From Mycobacterium avium subsp. avium (lineage in GTDB: Bacteria; Actinomycetota; Actinomycetes; Mycobacteriales; Mycobacteriaceae), in contig NZ_CP046507.1 of NCBI RefSeq assembly GCF_009741445.1, positions 1,736,001-1,800,000 on the forward strand: 64,000 nucleotides of DNA. Reading direction: 5' to 3'. Positions 63,648-64,000 of the stretch are shown in pieces (position 1 is the first letter of the stretch; each line of letters opens with the position of its first letter). The notes below the pieces were generated by a model. That model made no database searches. It worked only from the letters and a program-made list of their open reading frames with translations, and was not told the DNA's origin. The position numbers and the translations under genes are program-made.

Positions 63648-64000
63648 ATGCGGGGTGTGCGTTTCTCGGAGCGGTCGGTCCGCGACCATGCGGTGCTCGT
63701 CGCCGGAGCCGGCCCGACGGGGCTGATGCTGGCCGGCGAGTTGGGGTTGGCCGGAGTCGACGTCGCGGTGGTCGAGCGGCGGGCCGACCAGCAGCTGATC
63801 GGCTCGCGCGCCGGCGGTCTGCATGCCCGCACGCTCGAAATCCTCGACCAGCGCGGGATCGTGGATCGTTTCCTGGCCGAGGGGCAGGTGGCGCAGGTCG
63901 CCGGCTTCGCCCAAATCCGGCTGGACATCAGCGACTTTCCCACCCGGCACCCCTACGGACTGGCGCTGTGGCAGAACCACATCGAGCGCATCCTGGCCGA
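63648..64000 (+). CDS. FAD-dependent aromatic monooxygenase (class A), 3' end outside the window
   Basis: 117 codons are visible from the ATG at 63648. After a short leader, VLVAGAGPTGLMLAGELGLA is the FAD-binding GxGxxG, followed by VVERR at the end of the second strand. SRAGGLHARTLEILDQRGIVDRFL is the conserved region of PheA/TetX-type hydroxylases. Substrate unknown; the missing part includes the DG motif and substrate domain. It stands alone after hrpA. Confidence 0.85.
   Translation, partial: MRGVRFSERSVRDHAVLVAGAGPTGLMLAGELGLAGVDVAVVERRADQQLIGSRAGGLHARTLEILDQRGIVDRFLAEGQVAQVAGFAQIRLDISDFPTRHPYGLALWQNHIERILA

Overview
This is high-GC actinobacterial DNA, and the gene content points to a slow-growing Mycobacterium, most likely of the M. 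avium complex. It carries a PPE protein, katG with furA upstream, a long-form isocitrate lyase (AceA2), fadD31, tpx, CFP21-like cutinases, an L,D-transpeptidase, several mycobacterial SAM methyltransferases, and IS110-family elements, one of them of the IS900 type. Species identity is an inference from family recognition; no search was run.

Layout. 1-1.6 kb: D-amino-acid oxidase (cut by the window edge) and an Rv1906c-like secreted protein. 1.7-9.3 kb: an accessory island, visibly less GC-rich than its surroundings. It is bounded by gene fragments (a nitronate monooxygenase tail at 1847-2065 and a short-chain dehydrogenase tail at 9216-9284). It holds an MFS exporter with its TetR regulator and matching operators, an IS481-type remnant, a DoxX/ABM pair, a LysR regulator and a three-gene prenyl-FMN decarboxylase operon (UbiD, a split-barrel protein, UbiX). 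9.3-29.9 kb: a block resembling the Rv1910c-Rv1932 region of M. tuberculosis: PEBP lipoprotein, ArsR/SRPBCC, metallo-beta-lactamase, aceA, a repeat-bearing lipoprotein, Rv1919c-like, fadD31, Rv1927-like, SDR, two DJ-1-type proteins and tpx. Lipid and aldehyde oxidation genes follow. An IS110 element splits this block at 17.0-18.3 kb.

30.2-35.9 kb: two more IS110 elements around a secreted Cys-rich protein, a methyltransferase and a GH16 glucanase. 36-42 kb: a cutinase, a glycosyltransferase-methyltransferase-prenyltransferase-like operon and a Tat-exported DUF1906 protein. 42.2-45 kb: katG and furA, with a good bidirectional terminator and a promoter that makes furA look leaderless. 45-64 kb: L,D-transpeptidase, a FAD/Rieske oxidoreductase, a GT1 glycosyltransferase, a PPE protein with a SHOCT-like C-terminus, a C39-like lipoprotein, MOSC, a CFP21-like cutinase, enoyl-CoA hydratase, YihY, GGDEF, HrpA and the start of a flavin monooxygenase.

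The most striking observation is the IS900-type IS110 element at 30192-31662. Its 222-base noncoding leader can be read as a bridge RNA. Two guide-like segments match the chromosomal flanks of the insertion and two match the element's own ends, each pair surrounding a small stem. The IS110 element at 16991-18282 shows one such match, nine bases covering the start region of the gene it abuts. The second item of interest is the acquired UbiD/UbiX operon with an unusual middle subunit and a LysR/DoxX/ABM neighbourhood.
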